Positions 13,301-24,200 of a stretch of 64,000 bases of DNA are shown here, in pieces. The DNA lies in the NCBI GenBank assembly GCA_964036155.1, contig OZ038422.1, positions 34,123,201 to 34,187,200 on the forward strand, written 5' to 3'. Each line of letters begins with the position of its first letter. Within the stretch, counting starts at the first letter, position 1. This DNA comes from Diploscapter coronatus (taxonomy: Eukaryota > Nematoda > Chromadorea > Rhabditida > Rhabditidae). The notes under the pieces were generated by a model, which was not told where the DNA came from, did no database searches, and saw only the letters and a program-made list of their open reading frames with translations. Position numbers and translations under genes: made by a program.

Positions 13301-15543
13301 TGATGATTAAAACTTATGAAATTACGACAAAATGAACGAATGTGCAAAAAGCAACAACATTTTTAACACACACTTTTAAAGTAACAAAACTTCAGAATAC
13401 CTAAAGAAAAAAAAATATATATATATAGTAAAATCTCGCTGGCAGATGATATTGAATGTATGAGATATGGAAAATGATGTTTGTATGTCCATATATGGAA
13501 TATATCGACGTAAAAGCTTTCAGATAATTGTCAATCAGTGTCTGTTAGTCATTCTGCTGTATCGCGGCCAGTTCTCAAGGGCTCTCTGATGGTCACCCTC
13601 CCTTCTTTGATGCCTGAGGGAATCTCGCTTATTCCTCCGCTACTTTGCTGATGGATTGTATTGGGCAGACATACATGAGGCATTGACTGAGTATGGATGA
13701 ATGTGATGAGACTGTTATGCAAGAAATGCAGAAGAAATTTCTAGTCCTTAAGTCAAAAGGCACAGAGACCAGGAAGATTTTTGAAAACAAAAAAATAATT
13801 AATCTTTTGTCTTCCAAAATTTTATGGGCATTTTATGAGAAGCGTTCTTTGAAATGAAAATCCAATAAATTCTGTACGGTTTTTTAAACATTATTCAAAT
13901 AACTTATGCATCAAATCATGAAAATCCCGATTTTCATGCCAATTAGTTCAAATTCCAAGAAATTATTGCATGGTAACCCGCGTTATCTTTCTCTCGATCT
14001 CTTGGCTGGTTGATGATAAAAAGGTTATGGAATTAGATTTTCTTGCCTTTTTAACAGTTGCATTAGCATGTCTCTTTTGACTTTACACATTTATTTTTTC
14101 ACTTCATCTTTCTCTTCGAATAAAATATGAATTATGAACTTTCAGAGTGAAAAGAAGGTAAACTTCATTTAATACGTTCAAATAACTATTCAGAATTTAT
14201 GCATGATCTTTGTTGGTTTTTTTACTTGTTAAAACTAAGATTTTATTCCGTTTAACAATTGCATTAGCATGTCTTCTTTCTTTGTTTTGCTTTTTGATAA
14301 ATTAACGATTGTAACTTTTATCGAAGATTAAAATTAACATCACTTTACGCGTTTAAATAGCTGTTCAGAACTTATTTATGAACTTGTCCTGTTTTTTCAT
14401 CAGTTTTTTTAATGTTAAATTTTTTGCTTATTTAACAGTTATATTAACATGTCCTCTCTCCTTTACACAAATTCTGTCTTCTCTTTTCAACACTTTTCTT
14501 GAAAAAAACTAATTTTATAACTTTATTCTCGATATTCAAACTATTTTACAGAATTTTTAAAGCTATTTATTCATCGAGTTGCAGAGTAAAATTTTGATTG
14601 CCTATTCAACAGTTGCATTAGCATGATGTCTTTCCTTTACACATCTATTTCTGTCGCCTCGTCGCTTTGTCTTTATTCCCATAAAATAATGCTGCTTTTC
14701 GTCTCTGTCAATGGCAACTAACTACGCGCAATCTCTTTACAACTTTGTCACATTTAATGCGAGGCAGCAGCCTTCGAAAAAGGTCGCGAAGAAAAAACTG
14801 CCAAACCTTTTGTCGAATTATCAACTTTAACTTATCAAATCAAAGAGGGGTTGAGCGCTGGTCAACAGAAATAATATGGACACTCTTAAAACGAGGAGAA
14901 AAAAAACTTTCCGAGAAAAAATGTGATATTTCTGTGTCAAAGTAAATAGGTGCATAATTTATCATGAAACTTTAAGTTTTTATGAGAAAAATTGAAATGT
15001 GATCTATTTCTCTGTGCTAATAAAACAGTTTCATAAACTTCCAGGTAAAATTTTCTATTGTGTTCCTTTGTTTGTCCTTTGAGTGACACCTCTTTCTATG
15101 GTCAGAGTATTTTGGCAAACTGCCTAATTGAGATGCTACTATGAGAAGCCCATCTTCAGAAGAAAGAGTCAAACAATGCAGTCGTCTCGAGTCAAGTTGA
15201 AAAGAGATAGCATCGAAGACCTGTCGATTGCTTAAGTTTCAGAATAATTGCATCATCGATGCTTTATGATGCCAAGGATTGCACAATGTGGAGTTTTGAT
15301 CTTTGACATTTACAAATTTCTCTCATTTTTATTTATTGAAATATCGTAATCTTTGAAAAATCAACAATGAAAGGGGTTATTGGAAAACCCAAACCAGGGA
15401 ATTTTCACGATTTTTCCAAGAACTCAAGAATAAAGAGTTTGTGAAAACGAAATAGGATTGATGAAAAATGCATGAATTTTCCAAGAAGTCCAAAAATTCA
15501 GTTTCTGAATAACAAGAACAAATGAATGGACAGTTATTATATG
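10307..15543. other. Gene-poor stretch upstream of the collagen
   Basis: About 5.2 kb with no exon chain on either strand. The collagen 5' region and promoter must lie at its left end. 10430-10900 and 11380-11640 are purine-rich and give long open frames on both strands from base composition alone. 12400-13100 is similar. The right part contains the tandem repeat described separately (13880-14690). Confidence 0.5.
13880..14690. repeat. Degenerate tandem repeat, about four units of 175-200 bp
   Basis: The marker TTAACAGTTGCATTAGCATG or a close variant recurs at about 14051, 14251, 14431 and 14604, each time followed by a pyrimidine-rich CTTTACACA-type stretch. A second marker, CAAATAACTATTCAGAATTTAT-like, recurs between them (near 13898, 14177, 14350 and 14540). 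The order is constant, so this is a tandem array and not scattered copies. Confidence 0.65.
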
Positions 15544-15636
15544 ACAGGACGGAGGAGACCGAGTCTCTAGTTAGGGTAGGGAGGTGAGAGTAGGAAGAAA
15601 TAGTACGAGGAAGACACCCTCCGTCATATAGTAATT
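15544..15636. repeat. Repeat family D copy downstream of the C19orf53-like gene
   Basis: It contains CTAGTTAGGGTAGGGAGG followed by an AGAAATAGTACG segment, and is bounded by the inverted pair GACGGAGGAGACC / ACCCTCCGTCAT, so the copy is palindromic at its ends. Confidence 0.45.
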
Positions 15637-15691
15637 GCCACCGAGTGAAGTGACACCTTCAGTACGGAATTTGTTTCGAATGAAGAATTAT

Positions 15692-16330
15692 TCAGATTTT
15701 GCCATTGGCCGCATCGATTCGCCCCTTCGCAAGTTCCTCGTTCTTCTCGTTGATCACTTTCGTCACTTCCGCTTCGATCTTGTCCTGAAAAAATCAACTT
15801 AAAAATGAAAATTTTATGAAAGCTATCCTCTGAACATTGGTTTTTTTCTCATTTTTATGAAATTGACTAAAGATTTATTTTGAGTTGTATAATGTTAAAA
15901 TTAGTTTGATAGAAATGTTTAGGAAAATTAAATATTAATATTTTAAAAATCAAGAAATACGAACTCTCTGAATCAGGTGCTGTTTCTTGGGCGCAATATA
16001 GACGTTGTGTCCTCGCTTCGGGCCTTGCGGTTTCGCCTTCTTCGCCTTTTGCTTGACTCCTTTTGGCAGAGAGGTCTGAGTTTTAATTAGACTCGTCTTT
16101 TAGAAAAAAATGATAAATCGTTTATTTTGAATTTATAAAATCTACGGGCCTCCTGTATTTGTCAATGACTTTTTTCTTATTCCTCTTCACTTCTTATACT
16201 CCGTAGCCTTCCTATCCGTTGACAAATACAGGAAGTCAAATCCATGCAAATTGAAGATACTACATGGGCAGCCCATTTTTAAAAATTTGAATTTTAAACC
16301 AACCTTGACTTTAACCTTATGCTGCACCAT
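15692..16330 (-). CDS. Leydig cell tumour 10 kDa protein-like (C19orf53/UPF0390 family)
   Basis: A small, very basic protein of 76 aa with three exons (16330-16304, 16075-15965, 15784-15692) whose phases close exactly. It starts MVQHKVKVK. The middle exon is lysine-rich and ends in the family hallmark of a Gly-rich basic stretch followed by IAPKK; the last exon is a charged helix. Human C19orf53 has the same size range and an xIAPKK core. Its function is poorly known; in animals it is reported as nucleolar. A TTTTTCAAG acceptor precedes the ATG by 10 bases, fitting trans-splicing as the last cistron of the operon. Intron 1 holds a family A palindrome. Confidence 0.8.
16147..16235. repeat. Family A palindrome in C19orf53-like intron 1
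   Basis: Inverted arms CTCCTGTATTTGTCAA (left) and TTGACAAATACAGGAAG (right) enclose about 55 bases with no coding potential. It is a member of the intronic family described in the findings. Confidence 0.75.
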
Positions 16331-16629
16331 TTTGCCGCTTGAAAAACTTGAAAGATTCGGGTGACTTTCTGAAATTTCATATTCAGAAGATTAAAGTTTC
16401 GAAAAAGAAGATATTCCATACGGCTAAAACCGCAGTTTTCAAAGCTTCTGAAAATAACATAGAAATCTAATCTTTATTCGTAGCATTCTAGCGGAATGTA
16501 TAAAATTATGTACAGTAAGAATAAAACTCTGGCAAGTGAAATAACGAGATTAAAATTATGATTATGAAGTGAATTTGAACTAACCGGTTCTGGAAATAAA
16601 ACTACAAACCTAAAGTTATCTACAAAATT

Positions 16630-17663
16630 TTAGATGGCATAATTTCGAAACTTGTCAATGACGACAGAATGATATCTCTGTTCATCTGACCATCTGTTTC
16701 CTTGTTTTACTTTTTCTTCAGGTTTCTTTTTCTCCTTTTCTTCAGGCGCTATCATAGGAGTTTGCCTGGGAGAGGCCCAGTGCATCGACTAAAGATTTAA
16801 AAAAAAAATAGAATACTAATTCAGAAATCTTGCAAGCTCGCAAATTTATACCGTTTTTCATCCAAATCTGGCCCTGGCTTTTAGTTTTCTAGCTTCTCAT
16901 TCACTCTCACTTTTAAGCGTTCAAAAGAAAATGTCCTTCTATTCTCTCCTAGCCTAACATACTATTCGTAAAATTTAGAACCTGCGAGATTGTCAGATTT
17001 TCAAATGCCACTAAAATACAGGAACGCGTTTAACTTACCATTCTAATAGCATCACTATTCCTCTCAAACTCTTCGAAATCCATAGGAAGAGGATAACTCA
17101 GCCACTGATCATACAGCTTTCTTCGATTTTCATTTGTCAGCAATTCATAGGCATTCTAAAAGTAATCTTGAATTTATCAGAGATAAGGCAATTTAAAAAC
17201 CGCGAGACATCAAGAATCAAGACATGGAGATGATGTTTGAGACGACGTCTTTACTTATGTCTCCTATTTTGATGCTAATGGTTTGCAAAGAGTCAAAGGA
17301 AAGTTGAAATTTACCTGAATCTCGGAAAATTTCTTCGATGCCTCAGGCCTATCTTCTTCAGTTTGCTTGTCTGGGTGTAATTTTCTGGCCAACTGACGGT
17401 ATTCCGCTTGGATTTGTTCGGTCTGCAAAATATTTTATTTTTTTAACTTCAAAGATCTTTGAAAATAGCACTGCAAAGAGAAATATTGGGTTTGCTGGAA
17501 ATTTGTCTTTTCTTCGAACTATATCTTCCGATTTGAATGTCTTTTCTATTTCTTTTCAAACTGAAAAAATACTTACCGAAGAACTCTTATCGCAGTTCAG
17601 AAGTTGATAGAACCTTGGCTCCTTCTTGCTGCTTGACAAAATACTGTCTATGGCATCAGTCAT
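16630..17663 (-). CDS. DNAJC12: DnaJ domain co-chaperone, DNAJC12 type
   Basis: 156 aa from four exons (17663-17577, 17422-17315, 17155-17039, 16788-16630), all in phase 0. Residues 14-80 form a J domain with the HPD motif at 45-47 (KLHPDKQ), which stimulates Hsp70 ATPase. The rest is short, with a WLSYPLPMDFEEF linker, a charged Glu/Lys segment, and a C-terminal NRWSDEQRYHSVVIDKFRNY that matches the conserved KFRNY end of DNAJC12. In vertebrates DNAJC12 works with Hsc70 on aromatic amino-acid hydroxylases. It is predicted cytosolic, with no signal or membrane segment. The ATG follows a GATTTAG acceptor by three bases, about 199 bases after the NOL8 stop. Confidence 0.88.
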
Positions 17664-17862
17664 TATCTAAATCAAAATTTACTAAGGAAAAATCCTACAA
17701 ATTTAGGTATTTAATTTGGATTAAACCAAATCCCTTTCATTTTTTGCGGAGAATATAAATTTTGAAACTTTATACTACGAAACAAATAACAAAAATAAAC
17801 TTCTCAAAAATCAACAACAATTCGAATAGCCAAAAAATGAATATAACGAGTCTCTAATTCCT

Positions 17863-20800
17863 CTACTCGTGGACTTTCAGAGTTTCTTCTCTACTCCGTT
17901 TTGGGGGTCCTAAAAATTTTCTCTAAAAATTATAAAATTTGAAAGTCCGACCTCCAGAATTTTCGAAATTCTTCCGTTTGTTTCCCTGCTTCCCTCTGCC
18001 TCTCGTCAATTCACCCCAATCCTGTCGCTTCTTCCTCGCCGCATCCTTCTTTTTCGACTTGTAAATCTGGAATTTTCATTTTTTAAAATAAAATCAGACC
18101 CAGGAGCATTTTCATCGGACGAAAATAAACTATAGAGGATAGGCCGCAAAACGTTTCTAATGATTGTTCTCCTTTGGACTGAATAAAATTTAACAAATCA
18201 TACTTTCATGATAGAATCTCTGTAGGAAGCCCATTTGGAGGCGACCTTCTCCATTGATTGAGTCCGGCGGAAATTCGAAACCACACTTTTGATCTGGAAA
18301 CTCAATTTACTTTTTTTAATTAAAGAAAATCGAAGAAGCGTATTTTTGGGAAAATTCATGCTATTTTCATAAGAACTTTTATAAAGTAGAAAAATTACAT
18401 TTTCTTCTTTAAAGCTGCAGAAATGTTATCAATTCTCTTGAAGATAAAAATAAAATCGTACATGAGGATCAGTCCCATCGACGAAAAAGATCTGTCTATT
18501 CTGGGTTTTTTGAGTTGAAGCGACTACAGAAGGTTCATTTTGCATGTCCAAATCTTCCAGTTTTTCGATGTTCGACTCGCCCTCTTCTTGGTTGAGGATT
18601 TTTTTCATTAGCTGAAAGAAAACTTTACTTTCTACCAAAAACTTATTTAAATTAATTCAAATTATGAATTTTGTTGTTTTAAAATAGTATTGCAAAAAAA
18701 ACTGAAAAATCTAAAATTTAACCTTAGCCTGTTTGGACTCCTTCTTCGGTGCTTCTTCTTCTTCTTCAGTTTCTTCAGAACTCTGTTCACTTTCACTATC
18801 TGTCTCCTGCTCGAAGTTAAAATTCTGTCTCTGGTCTTTGATCATCGAAAGGAATGAGAATCCCTTGTCTTCTTCCGTCGTTTCCCCTCGCATTTTCTTG
18901 CGGAGCTGAAAATTTTGTTTTTTCTCTAAAATAAAAAAAATCTGACTTCATCGGCAAACGAATTGTCCATTTCGACTTCGATTCTGTGCAGACCTTGACT
19001 CTCGGCAGTTCCTTCCTGAAATTCATGACATTTTCTTGAAAATCCAATATTTTTTTTAGAAAAGTTTACCTCCTTTTCATTTTCTTCATCGTCGCTTGAA
19101 CTGCTCGATTCATCTTTCTTCTTCTTTTTCGAAGTCTTCTCTTCTTTCTTCTGAAGGTTGAAAAATTTCACGATCAAATTGTGAATTTCAGCGATAATTT
19201 GTAAAGTTTATAAGACAGTAAAGCTTGGTTATGGGAATGGAAAAAGGAATGTGGGGGAAATGGCACGTGACTAGAAACTTACAGCCATACTGACATTGCG
19301 CCCTTCTCTCAACGACAGAAAATTTCTCCTTTTCCACTTTTGCAATGCTATTTTTTTACATCGTAGCTAGAAAATAGTGAAGAAAATGCGATGAAAAGAT
19401 ACTCTCGTCATTAAGAGATAGAACAGTGTGACTGCCTTACGAACTCTTCAAACTCATTTTAAAAAAAAAAAAACCAACCTTTTTATGCGTTTCCACCCAC
19501 TGGACATGTTCCTCGTTGGTGGGATCGAATCGAGTGAAGGGAGGTCGCATGGAGCCGTCGAATTCTTTCACGCTTCTGCCGAGAATCTTCGCCAACATCT
19601 CCTTTTGCTTCTTCTTTTCATCATCAAGTTCCTGCAAATTCATAAGCTTAATCATTTTTTAGGAAAAATGACAATTCTGCTATTCTTTACAATTTTTGTT
19701 CTTTTGAATTGGTCTGAAAGTTAAATATTTTCAAGAAATTTCTGCAAATAGCTGTTTGGCAAATTCAAGCCATATGAAATTGTGTGAGATTTTGATCATT
19801 TTCTATTCTATTTTGTAAGTTTAAGGGTTTTTTTTTTTTAGATTTTTTTTACAAAAACAATTTTTCTCCAACCTGATCTCCCCCCTCCTCTTCACTATCA
19901 CTCGAGGACGCAAATTTATCGTCGAATTTGAATCGAGGATCATTTCCAAAGGCCGCTTCCAATTTCATCAACTTCACTCCTGAAAATTTAAAAATTAGCA
20001 CCTCTCATACAAAAATAAAAATGTCCTTTTCTATCAATAAAAAATTACCAACCTTTATCCCCCTTATGTCGATTTTCAATATTCAAGTTGACCGGCTCTT
20101 CGTCCGAGTCATCATCGTCGAACAGTTTCACCTGAAATTTGAAATTTCATTTGTTTTTAAATTTAAAAAATACCTTGGAACTGGAAGGTTTCTGGCTGCC
20201 GTTCTTTTGTTTCCCGTTGGTTTTGCCTGCCTGAAACAAATCATCGACTATTTGAAAATGATTTTTTCCCAATATTCTTCAAATTTTAAGAGTTTCTCGA
20301 CTCACTGTAGTTCCTATTCCTTTTCGGGAAAATAGCAAGGAAAAAGACGGGAACTAAAGGGCCGAATTTTTCAAAAGAAAATAAAAATTTTAAAAATCCA
20401 ACCTCCTCGTCGCTGTCATCCTCGAAAACGGTTCTCTTTCCTTGTGCATTTTGTGCAGCATCAATCTGTCCAATTCCAAAAGCAATAGCTTCCTTTCTCT
20501 TCTTGGCCTCTTCACTTCTCCTCCACATGGCTTCTTGTCTGAGCTGCTCGGATCGCTCCTTCTTCGAAGCATTTGCTTCTTTCACCTCGGTTTTGGTCTT
20601 CATTCTAGAAATATTTTTAGCTTTTTCAAAGAATGTTTGAAAAAATGATTTTTTGAAAGATGACGTGAAGAAAAGCATGCGTTGTTCCGGTTTAGGATTC
20701 ACTAAATCACGTTTCTTCAGTGATTTGAATAAACGCAGGGTGGGAAAATAGGCGAGGGAGAGAAAAATACAGAAAAGTAGAGAGAAAATAGCACTAGGAA

Positions 20801-20951
20801 AAATGATGAAGGGTAAATCGCGTTGTTTTGCTGTGAACAAGAATGAAGTAGTGAAAATTAGAAATCTCAACGGCTCCTACCGATCCATTTTCGAAGCACT
20901 CGTTGGGTTCGAATCGTTTTCTTCCTCGACTGGTTCAGTATTTATCTTCAT
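17863..20951 (-). CDS. NOL8: Nucleolar protein 8-like, without an RNA-recognition motif
   Basis: 467 aa from 13 exons: 20951-20881, 20604-20403, 20230-20174, 20131-20053, 19979-19873, 19631-19479, 19150-19070, 19015-18947, 18905-18723, 18611-18462, 18293-18204, 18066-17952, 17909-17863. The NOL8 C-terminal half is recognisable: LEAAFGNDPRFKFDDKF followed by an acidic SSSDSEEE run, then FTRFDPTNEEHVQW, GFSFLSMIK, FFVDGTDP and a terminal WASYRDS..KKKDAARKKR. Human NOL8 binds Rag GTPases and supports 28S rRNA production in the nucleolus. That protein begins with an RRM, which is absent here: the NUP54 stop lies only about 320 bases upstream. Exon 1 and the start of exon 2 both begin AATGAAGA after an acceptor and resemble each other, so trans-splicing to either could give two N termini. 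The last exon could instead be read through to a stop at about 17920. Confidence 0.8.
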
Positions 20952-21115
20952 TCTGAAAAAATCTAATTTTAACCCATCTAAAATCCAATTTTGATTGAGG
21001 TAAAATGTGGATAGAACCACTTTTTCATTAAAGAATAAGTTTTCAAAGGAAAGAATTTTATTTGAATGTTAACAAAACAAGAATAAAAATAATTTAAAGA
21101 GAAAAACTAAAAAGC

Positions 21116-21249
21116 ACGGCCTTACAAACCTTATCTTTTGAAAATAGTGAGGTGAGTAAGAAGTGTTGAGGGAAGACAAGTCTCTTTTTCTCTGCGTGTA
21201 ATGAAGATAAATGCAGGATGTTTCCAAAAGATAAAGTTTGTAAGGCCGT
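21116..21249. repeat. MITE with 25-bp terminal inverted repeats
   Basis: Left end ACGGCCTTACAAACCTTATC continuing TTTTG; right end CAAAAGATAAAGTTTGTAAG continuing GCCGT. The arms match at all but one position over 25 bases. The 134-bp element fills much of the NUP54-NOL8 intercistronic gap. No coding capacity. Confidence 0.85.
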
Positions 21250-21272
21250 AAAAATAATCTTAAATTTTTAAA

Positions 21273-24200
21273 TCAGTAAATATAATTGCTGATGGCTTGG
21301 AGATCCCTGCGGTTGGCGGAGATGACGGCGAGCAGACTCTCGAGGCCTTCCTGGCAGCGCAGCAAATACTTCCGCAGTTGCTGGGAATCGTCCTCAGACA
21401 AATGGTAATTGTCCTGCAATTATTCGAGTTTTCACTAGAAAAATAGGAGAATAAGCTTTTTCTTCCAGATAAAAATATTTTAGGAATATAAGATCCAAGA
21501 AAATAAACGGGAATGGAGGATTTCTTTCTCAAAAATAGATATTTTGGACCACTATTTTTCCGGGATAAAAGATATAAAAAGAAGAGAAATGAAAGATGGT
21601 GCATTTTCAAAATAGCTAATTTTTAGAAAACATAATTGAAGGAAGAACTAGGTGAAACGAATATAGTGTATTTTTAAAAGAGGCCGAGAATTGTAAAAAT
21701 CAAATAAAATATACCTGATTATGGCTGGCGACTTTATCGGCGTGATTCTTCAGCTTCTCGGTCAAATCGCTGATCTTGTCCCTGATCTGGTTGGGCGCCG
21801 CAAGGCGTGCGTTAATGTGCTCGAGGGCGGCGAAAATCTGCTCCTCCTCCGAGGAAATACACTGCGAGTAGCGATGAGTGACCATTTGCATGGCGAGAAC
21901 TCTAAATTTTTTATTTCCCTTTTTTTCAATCAATAAAAAAAATAGTTGACGGAGAATATATGCAATTTATATCGGCAATATTTGACCTTTAAACGCATAA
22001 CTTATGAGTCGTATGAATTTTTTTGATTCCAAAAATACAATTATTATTTTTTTTATCAATATGCAGGAAATAGGAATGCGCTTCCTATCTTTTCACTTTG
22101 GATGAAGAAAAAGATATATTTTTCAAATTTCCTACAACAAAAAACCCCTACCTCAACAACCTATGCGATAACTGTTTCTGGGTGGCTTTTTGCTGTGTCA
22201 TCCTCAGTGCGGCCTTGGTGTGTGCCTCCTGCAGTTTGGCGGTGCGCTTGTGCATCGAGTCGAGTGCCTTGTTCTGCATCTCGACCTCGCTCGCCTGTGC
22301 CTTCTGCCTTTCTTTCAACTGGTCGAAGCCTCGTATCGGGTAGGGAATCAGATTTTTGGAATCCGGATTCTCCATCACTGCCTGCTTCCAGAGCACAGAG
22401 TCGAAACCTGCAAAGTTTTAGAATAAAATCCACTTTTTCCTAATTTTTTTATAGCTCATTGTAAAACTCTTCTTATTCTAGTCTATAAATTTGAATGCTT
22501 TAAAGAAATCGGTGATTTTATAACAAAATGATGGGGATATGAGTTTTTACAAGAAAAATTGTAAAAAAAAATCTCAATTATTCCTGTGCCATTTCATTAC
22601 AAAACTTTTCTTCATCCAGCTTTAAAATTTGTAATTTTTTCAGAAAGAAACAAGTATAAAATCGGGAAAATAGGTGATTTTCAGAACAAAAAGATAACAT
22701 CTGCGCTTTTTAAATATAATAAAAATCGAATTTTTACCAGACGGCGCATCCCTCAAGTATGCCTCTTTCTGTTTGGTGGACATGGCGACTTTGGGGAGAA
22801 TTCTTGTCTTGTCGACCTGCAGTTGCGTCTCCAGCTGCTGTGCGATGTTCGGCTGGCCGAGTGCCTGCGCCACTTTCCGACTCGACATCGTCTGACCGTT
22901 CTCCTTTATGTAGATGCACACCTGAATTTTCAACTTGTTTTTATTTTACCATTTTATACATTTTTCAAGAGTTTCAGAAAATGGAAGATTCTGTGCTTAT
23001 TTTTAATTTTCAACAAAATATACTTTCTCCTTTAATTAAATTTGAAAATTTTTATCTTTTATTTTTCAAATAAATTTACGACCTCAGTAGTTCCGTCGGA
23101 CAGCGACTTGATGCCATTTTCCATAAAATGCGGCTTCAAATTCGGATTGTTGCCGATGATCGCGAAGATCGCGTCCAGAAAGGCCTGCTTTTCAGTGGCG
23201 GTTGTCAGGCTAAAAATTCGAATTAAAAAATCAAACTTAAACAAATTAAAAATCTCATAAGATCAAAATGTCAAAAAGTTGAAAGTTCATTTTCTTACGA
23301 AGTCTTAGGCTTTTTGGTGATGAGCGACACGATCCCATCTTCGTCGGTCAATTCGGAGACTTTGTTGTAGCCAATCGCCTGAAATTTGCACATTATGAAG
23401 TAATTAAATTTCAGATGAAAATAGTGATTATTTGGAAGAAAACTGCATGAATTTTCTATAGAAACTGGAAAATTACCTTGTATCTGAAGAAGATTCCATT
23501 CTCGTAATTGACTGGAGGCTGGTCGCGACGGTGAACGCCCTGGCCCACTCCTAAAATTGAAAAGTAGGAAAAGATATTAATTTTTTCTAGTCATGAATTA
23601 TATTTTTAATTTCTAAACAAATGAAATATTTAATGGCACTTTTCTTCTAGCCATGATATTTGTTTAATTTTGAAAAAAATACCGAGTGCAGCAGCCAATT
23701 GATTGAGCTTCGCGATGATCGTATCCCTTTCGTCTCCAAAGTACTCAGGTTTGGTCAGCGAACGAACCAGGGAGTCGGAATTCTAAAATCAAGGAAAATC
23801 GTGATCTTACAAAAAAAAAAGTGCAATTTTGAAATGATAAGATGATAGGACGATGAGATCTATAGCTAGGGATAGGGAAGGAAGGATAGAGTAGGGAAAA
23901 TAATGTGGGACAAGATAAATCTAGCCATATTGTTATTTATATAAATTGACAAAAATTCAAATTCTTACAATGAGAATTCCCTGAATGGTCTCGACTTCTT
24001 TGGTCTGATTCTGAGGCTGAGCGACTGCAGTCGAACCGAACAGCCCTCCAGTGGTGGCCGGCTTGCTTCCGAACAGGCCTCCGGAAGTTGTGTCTAAAGG
24101 ATTTGGAAATTCAGTCTTTTAAAACTTTTCTATTTCAATTTAATCTCTTGCAAATCCTTGTTTCGACCAAACTAAGTGAAAGAGCGTGTGTTGAAAATAT

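Noticed and set aside
22161..22443. Plus-strand and second minus-frame open frames of 80-113 codons across NUP54 exon 10
   Set aside because: Shadows of the NUP54 coiled-coil exon, whose own frame matches the family and closes in phase.
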